Assembly: GCF_009184865.1 (NCBI RefSeq)
Contig: NZ_CP045096.1
Location: 2,728,001-2,792,000 of the forward strand
Length of the DNA: 64,000 nt
Direction: 5' to 3'
DNA from: Streptomyces phaeolivaceus
GTDB taxonomy: Bacteria; Actinomycetota; Actinomycetes; Streptomycetales; Streptomycetaceae
The notes beneath the pieces are model-generated. The model saw nothing but the letters and a program-made list of their open reading frames with translations, was not told where the DNA came from and made no database searches. Made by a program: the position numbers and the translations under genes. This document shows, in pieces, positions 60,166-64,000 of this stretch. The first letter of the stretch is position 1, and each line of letters opens with the position of its first letter.

Positions 60166-60330
60166 CTCGACCAGCTCCGGATTTTGACATCCTCCCCCTC
60201 TCAAAAGAGGGGGATTCCAACCCGGTTGGGTTGAGGTTCACGGACGCTCGACCCCTTGCGGGGTGTCGTCCCTCCGGCACCGGCTGTCCGCCGGGGGCGG
60301 GGGATCCCGCCCTGTCCTGCCGCGATGTTG
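60166..60330 (-). ncRNA. Predicted omega RNA (reRNA) of the tnpB element
   Basis: In TnpB systems the guide RNA comes from the 3' end of tnpB and the right end of the element, with a guide of about 16-20 nt from flanking DNA. Here the right end is at 60186, with the hairpin CCCCCTC/GAGGGGG (60194-60200 with 60207-60213) around the stop codon. The guide would be AAAATCCGGAGCTGGTCGAG (60185 to 60166). The 5' limit is a guess. The same 3' region is kept in the miniature copy at 24.1 kb. Confidence 0.45.
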
Positions 60331-61597
60331 ATACTGGCGTTGGTGTCCGCGTTGCAGGCGAAGCCACAGGAGGAACAGACGAACTCGGCTTGGCTCTTGC
60401 GCGAGTTCTTGTCGATCCAACCGCAGGCACTGCACCGCAGGCTGGTGTAGGGAGCGGGAACGTCTACGACCCGGCCGGGGGCCTTGTCTCCGGTGCGCTG
60501 CCGCAGCAGGCCCCACCCTTGGGCGAGGATGCTCCGGTTCAGCCCGGCCTTGGCCGCTCGGCCGTTCTTGAGGTACTGGTCAGGATCGTCGGGGTCGGGC
60601 TTCGCCTTGGCCTTGGCGGTCATCGTCTTGATATTCAGCTTCTCGAACCGGACACGGTCGTACGAGCGGGCGAGCATGGTGCTGGTCTTCTCGCACCAGT
60701 CCTTACGCCGGTCGGCTTCGCGGGCTTTGAGGCGGGCAGTTTTGGCGTATTCGGCGGTCTTCTCCGGGCTGCCCTTTGGGGCACGTGCAGCGCGCCGCTG
60801 GTGCTTGCGGATCTGCGCCCGCTCTTTGGTCGTGAGCTGGGGGCAGTTCAGCTTCCGCCCGTCCGACAAGGCAGCGGTGATGTTCACACCCCGGTCGATA
60901 CCGATGACCTCACCGGTACCGGGTGCCATGATTGGTTCGGGGACGACCGCGAACGCGATGTGCCACTGCCCGTTACGGAAGGTGACCCGGAACGTCTTGG
61001 CATCGGGTAGCCCGACGCGGGTGAGGCGGAAGCGGACCCAGCCGCATCCGGGCACCTTTACCTGCGCCCACCGCCGGTTCAACTTCTGCACCACGACCGA
61101 GCGGCCCATCACCTGCTTGCCAGTTTGTGCGTTCAGCTTCGGCGATCCGTCTTCGTTGCACTCGGGCACGCGCCCGGTGCCGATGACGCGGAAGCCTTCG
61201 TGGCGGAACTTCTTGCGCCAGGTCGGCTCACCGAATCCGGAGGTGAAGCGGGCGTTCTTGGCCTTGGCAAAGTCGTTCAGGGCCTGCTGCTGCACGTCCA
61301 CGTTCCCGGCGCCCAACCACTCGTTGTCTCGCCGGGCTTCGGTGAGCTGGCGGCACTGTTCCGCAAATCCGGGCGCGCACTTGCGCCACCGGCGCCAGTG
61401 CGAGTGCTGCTCAACGGCAAGGTTCCAGACGTACCGCGCGTGCGCGCAGTGCGTGAGCATCCGCTCGGCCTGCGCGGGCGACGGATACATCCGGAAACGT
61501 GACATGCCACGAACCTAGACACCCCGTTCCTCACCCGCCCACGCCTTCTACCAACATCACCCGTGAGAGTGACCGGCAATGCTTTCGCGATCCAGGA
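60186..61597 (-). mobile_element. Full-length tnpB element (IS605-superfamily type, no tnpA)
   Basis: Element of about 1.4 kb with a single intact tnpB gene. The right end at 60186 is defined by comparison with the miniature copy (both end GAGGATGTC). The left end is near 61575-61597, where similarity to the miniature copy fades after CGGTCACTCTCACGGG. No TnpA (Y1 transposase) gene is nearby, so movement would need a tnpA elsewhere. It lies 3' to an IS5 remnant. Confidence 0.8.
60201..61505 (-). CDS. tnpB: TnpB RNA-guided endonuclease family protein
   Basis: A 434-residue TnpB, slightly longer than the common 380-410. The RuvC active site is complete: IGIDRGVN (D204), VRFEKLNIK (E288) and CNADTNASINIA (D387). 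The zinc finger is RCSACGW with VCSSCGF (Cys 358, 361, 377, 380). The N-terminal HTH-like segment (MYPSPAQAERMLTHCAHARYVWNLAV) is typical. TnpB uses an omega RNA to cut DNA next to a short motif and keeps the element in place after transposition. The start is ATG 61505. Its C-terminal tail after 400 is element-specific. Confidence 0.9.
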   Translation of the reverse strand: MSRFRMYPSPAQAERMLTHCAHARYVWNLAVEQHSHWRRWRKCAPGFAEQCRQLTEARRDNEWLGAGNVDVQQQALNDFAKAKNARFTSGFGEPTWRKKFRHEGFRVIGTGRVPECNEDGSPKLNAQTGKQVMGRSVVVQKLNRRWAQVKVPGCGWVRFRLTRVGLPDAKTFRVTFRNGQWHIAFAVVPEPIMAPGTGEVIGIDRGVNITAALSDGRKLNCPQLTTKERAQIRKHQRRAARAPKGSPEKTAEYAKTARLKAREADRRKDWCEKTSTMLARSYDRVRFEKLNIKTMTAKAKAKPDPDDPDQYLKNGRAAKAGLNRSILAQGWGLLRQRTGDKAPGRVVDVPAPYTSLRCSACGWIDKNSRKSQAEFVCSSCGFACNADTNASINIAAGQGGIPRPRRTAGAGGTTPRKGSSVREPQPNRVGIPLF

Positions 61598-61858
61598 CGC
61601 CCCCCGCCCACCAAGCCATCAACCCGCCACCACGAACAGCTCCAGGTCGGCCTCACCGCCGTCCCGCGACGCCGAATCACCCTGACGGCGATTCGGCTTT
61701 CCCCTGGCTGGCAAGCAAGGTGGCACGGGGCGTTCGCGCCAACGCAGCCCCCGGGGACAGCGCCGACCCGGTGGGAGCTGCGGTTCTCGGCGCCCGACGG
61801 GGCAGGGGTCGTGTAGGGAGTGTGTCGCCGCGTTCACGTGGGGACTGCCGCTTAAGGT
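61598..61858. other. Gap without a recognised gene
   Basis: I see no gene, strong hairpin or repeat. Together with the left end of the tnpB element, about 350 bp lack coding sequence here. Confidence 0.35.
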
Positions 61859-62077
61859 TCAGGGCCCTTGCGCCCCGGCCGGGTCGGCGTCGCGCCGGGG
61901 CGTACGCCTTCCGGTACGGGCGTCGCGCCGTGCCTTGCGGTAGCGCTCTGACAGGATGTCCAGCTGCGGGCACTGGCCCGTGGCCTTCCCGTCCCTGTCG
62001 CGAAACGCGCGGCAGTCCGGGCAGCCGATGCCATGCGTGAGCAGCGCGTCGTACGCTGCCTCGACCAAGGGCGTCAT
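61859..62077 (-). CDS. Small Cys-containing protein
   Basis: A 72-residue protein: AAYDALLTHGIGCPDCRAFRDRDGKATGQCPQLD contains three cysteines (CPDC...C) and a histidine that may bind a metal. The C-terminus is Arg-rich. ATG 62077 overlaps the next gene's stop (ATGA). It belongs to a three-gene set of tiny proteins next to an XRE/TPR regulator, as at 27.7-28.5 kb. Confidence 0.6.
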   Translation of the reverse strand: MTPLVEAAYDALLTHGIGCPDCRAFRDRDGKATGQCPQLDILSERYRKARRDARTGRRTPRRDADPAGAQGP

Positions 62078-62292
62078 GGGCGCTCACCTCGTGACCGGGC
62101 GTTGGCGGCTGCCACGCCCGCGCTGAGTACTTCGTGCGGGCGAAGGGAGCGGAGCTTGTCCGGCTCGGCTTCCCATTCCCGGCCTCCGCCGATCGGTCGT
62201 AGCTGTACGGACGGGCCGATGAAGTCCATGACCTTGCCGACTCTTCCGCGGCTGGTGTCCTCGACCGTATCGCCCACCGCTGGCTGGTACAT
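62074..62292 (-). CDS. Small beta-barrel-like hypothetical protein
   Basis: A 72-residue protein: MYQPAVGDTVEDTSRGRVGKVMDFIGPSVQLRPIGGGREWEAEPDKLRSL looks like a small SH3- or KOW-like barrel, as seen in accessory proteins of Streptomyces integrative elements. It begins 2 bp after the stop of the preceding gene and overlaps the following one. Confidence 0.6.
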   Translation of the reverse strand: MYQPAVGDTVEDTSRGRVGKVMDFIGPSVQLRPIGGGREWEAEPDKLRSLRPHEVLSAGVAAANARSRGERP

Positions 62293-62294
62293 GG

Positions 62295-62519
62295 TCACCG
62301 CCTCCGCTTCCGGCGTGGCGGTCGGGGGTGGTGGGCGCGGATCAGGACGTTGCAGTCGGAGACCCGTGACCAGTCGCCGCCGGCCTTGGCGGCTGCCCGC
62401 TGGGCGGCCAGCCTGGCGCACCGCTGGCAGTCGTCCGGCGGCTTGGGCTCCTCACCTGGGAGCCCGAGCACAATGGGCGGCTCCGGCACTGTCTGCTGCT
62501 TCGGGCCCCTGCCTGGCAT
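62295..62519 (-). CDS. Small Cys-containing hypothetical protein
   Basis: A 74-residue protein with a Pro-rich start, a helix containing CQRCARLAAQRAAAKAGGDWSRVSDCNVLIRAHH (CxxC plus Cys and two His, a possible zinc site) and a basic tail (RPPRRKRRR). It is the first of three coupled small genes, 91 bp downstream of the XRE/TPR gene on the same strand. Confidence 0.6.
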   Translation of the reverse strand: MPGRGPKQQTVPEPPIVLGLPGEEPKPPDDCQRCARLAAQRAAAKAGGDWSRVSDCNVLIRAHHPRPPRRKRRR

Positions 62520-62610
62520 GCGGTAACCCCTTGGTCTCGACGGTTTGTTGAGCTCAACCGACGGTAGGAGGCAAGGGGTAACCGAAGTACCACAGTCTGT
62601 AGTACTTGTG

Positions 62611-63831
62611 TCACACGACGCCGAGCCGAATACCCAGCTCCATCAGCTCACCCCGCCGCTTGGTACGGATCATCGTGCCCACCGTCTCCCGCACTCCGGC
62701 GTGCGCCCGCGTCGCCTGTGGGGCCAGCTTCTCCGCGTTCAGGAACGCCCTCAGCGCTTCGTCTCGCTGCCCGTTGTAGAAGTAGGCGCGCCCGAAGTCG
62801 ATGTAGAAGTGGGAGCGCCGTTCCCGTGAATAGTCCGCCGGCAGTCGGATCTTCTCCGCGCAGGTGACCGCGTCCTTGCCGCGACCCAGCTCGACCGGCA
62901 GCGACACCGACCACAGGGCCGCGTTGGTGGGCCCGAACTGTAGCTGCCAGTCGTTCCGGTCCTCCCCGAGTTCTGCGGCGGCCTGCTGGGCGTGGCCGAG
63001 GTGGCGGACCGCAGCCGCCGAATCTTTCGCCCGAGCCAAGTTCAAGGAAGCCTTCAGGTGGAACGCCCCCTTCAGCGAGACCGTCGCCGGGCCGGGCGAC
63101 GGAATGGTGCCCAGCTCGGTGAGCGCGCCGTCGATGATGGCGCCGGCTTCGTCGTGCTCGCCGATGGTGAGGAACTCTCCTGCGTCGTACCAGGATGCGG
63201 CCAGAACGCGCAGCGGGTCGCCCGTTTCGCGGGACGCCCAGACCACGCGCTCGGTGGCGAGGGTGGCGTCGCTGGAGTGCCCCAGCTTGTACAGGTACTG
63301 CATGGCGCACTCGTAACCGGACGCGAGGAGCCCGAATACGATGCGCCGCTCGTCGCCTGTGGTGAGTTCGGCGGCGACTTGGAGGTCTCGCAGCAGTCCA
63401 GGCAGCCCAATACCGGACTGGGTGAGGGCCGCGGCCTGCCGGAAACCGTTGGCCTCGGCGACTCGGCGGCGCAGATCTGCCAAGTCCACAGCGGCGGCTT
63501 CTGCATCGGTGGGTCGGGCCGGTCGTCCGTGGCGCATCAACGACCGTCGTACGGCGGCTACCGAGGCGACGGCGGTCTGTCCGTCGCGGTCGGCCTGGGC
63601 GGGCACGTAGGGGGCTCCGGTGATTTCGGTGGGGTGGCAGTCGAGGGCTTGGGCGAATGCGAGGACGACAGCCGCGCGGTCGAGGCTGCGCAGGCCCTGT
63701 TCGAAGTGGCGGATCGCCGAGAGGCTGTAGCCGGATTCGAGGGCAAGACGCTGTTGTGTCCAGCGGTGCCTTTTGCGGAGGCGGGCGAGGCGTTGCCCGT
63801 TGGACTCGGCGATGTCGACGGTGTGGGCCAT
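62611..63831 (-). CDS. XRE-type regulator with TPR-like C-terminal domain
   Basis: A 406-residue protein. The N-terminal XRE helix-turn-helix is clear (NGQRLARLRKRHRWTQQRLALESGYSLSAIRHFEQGLRSLD, about 11-51). The remaining part is helical repeats (LADLRRRVAEANGFRQAAALTQSG, KDSAAAVRHLGHAQQAAAEL, GRAYFYNGQRDEALRAFLNAEKLA) of the TPR kind. It is not closely similar to the 28.7-kb regulator in sequence but has the same layout and size. ATG 63831 follows CTGGAGACC. Confidence 0.85.
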   Translation of the reverse strand: MAHTVDIAESNGQRLARLRKRHRWTQQRLALESGYSLSAIRHFEQGLRSLDRAAVVLAFAQALDCHPTEITGAPYVPAQADRDGQTAVASVAAVRRSLMRHGRPARPTDAEAAAVDLADLRRRVAEANGFRQAAALTQSGIGLPGLLRDLQVAAELTTGDERRIVFGLLASGYECAMQYLYKLGHSSDATLATERVVWASRETGDPLRVLAASWYDAGEFLTIGEHDEAGAIIDGALTELGTIPSPGPATVSLKGAFHLKASLNLARAKDSAAAVRHLGHAQQAAAELGEDRNDWQLQFGPTNAALWSVSLPVELGRGKDAVTCAEKIRLPADYSRERRSHFYIDFGRAYFYNGQRDEALRAFLNAEKLAPQATRAHAGVRETVGTMIRTKRRGELMELGIRLGVV

Positions 63832-63913
63832 AACTGGTCTCCAGTTCCTTGCTTCGACACTTGGAACGGTACGCCAAACGGGCGATGGTGCGCCCAGGAA
63901 GACTTCTGCGGGC

Positions 63914-64000
63914 ATGAGTCCGCGCACTCCCCAACACCCCACATGCTACGGCTGGCTGATCGCCGACACCGTCCCCGAGGACATGCCCCGGGCGGTCGAC
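63914..64000 (+). CDS. Start of a gene running out of the window
   Basis: ATG 63914 opens a frame of 29 codons with GC-rich third positions (MSPRTPQHPTCYGWLIADTV and PEDMPRAVD) that continues beyond the window. It diverges from the XRE/TPR regulator with an 82-bp gap. Too short to identify. Confidence 0.45.
   Translation, partial: MSPRTPQHPTCYGWLIADTVPEDMPRAVD

Noticed and set aside
1..64000. CRISPR arrays, rRNA and tRNA genes
   Set aside because: No regularly spaced direct repeats with unique spacers and no rRNA or tRNA-like sequence were seen by eye. A tRNAscan or CRISPR finder run would settle it.

Overview
The window is high-GC DNA with GC-rich third codon positions, GTG and TTG starts, many ATGA/GTGA stop-start overlaps and Tat- or lipoprotein-type secreted proteins. 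This points to a Streptomyces chromosome. From memory, the block from the zinc-finger/proline-rich protein at 9 kb through the ChvE-type transporter and galM resembles the S. coelicolor SCO2400-SCO2407 neighbourhood; I could not check this by alignment.

1-18.7 kb is a carbohydrate region. A GNAT gene converges on a YtfQRT-YjfF-type (galactofuranose-like) ABC operon. A class C group II intron lies immediately beyond that operon's terminator hairpin. A LacI-family gene with a lac-like operator sits upstream of the operon. After an SCO2400-like membrane protein comes a plus-strand catabolic set: an enolase-superfamily acid-sugar dehydratase, a zinc alcohol dehydrogenase, a U32-like protein of unknown function, a ChvE/GguA/GguB-type ABC transporter and an aldose 1-epimerase. 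A GH51 arabinofuranosidase (34.2-35.7 kb) and an SMP-30 lactonase/IclR pair (40.1-41.8 kb) are probably part of the same network. Variants of the palindrome TTCGAAATTTCGAA lie upstream of ytfQ, the dehydratase, the U32-like gene, the arabinofuranosidase and iclR itself.

18.9-33.5 kb is mixed: a PLP aminotransferase with a Met/Pro/Ala-rich tail behind a leader hairpin, a secreted RTX-repeat protein, a lipoprotein solute-binding protein, and a miniature TnpB element joined to a broken dioxygenase gene. These are followed by an anti-sigma-type ATPase, an island of small regulatory or unknown genes around an XRE/TPR regulator and a PCMT-like methyltransferase, NUDIX and GNAT genes, a Tat-exported intradiol dioxygenase and a TauE/SafE permease with a nearby Rrf2 regulator.

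36.0-40.1 kb is a tightly overlapping four-gene operon: XRE-like protein, HExxH peptidase, MAB_1171c-like membrane protein and FAD monooxygenase. At 42.1-43.6 kb an IS4-family element with a 10-bp target duplication sits in the loop of a long hairpin formed by a dispersed repeat. After a PucR-type regulator and a DUF3068 protein, 46.9-57.7 kb holds a translationally coupled cell-envelope glycan cluster: GT4, methyltransferase, AftD/DUF3367-like arabinofuranosyltransferase, condensation-type acyltransferase, second methyltransferase, DMT transporter, Trm112-like protein and FkbM methyltransferase.

57.8-64 kb looks like accessory DNA: a Cys-rich unknown protein, IS5 debris, a full-length TnpB element, small Cys-containing genes and a second XRE/TPR regulator. 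The strongest candidates for undescribed biology are the AftD-like glycan cluster, the sugar network with its shared palindrome and U32-like protein, the four-gene peptidase/monooxygenase operon, and the paired full-length and miniature TnpB elements.
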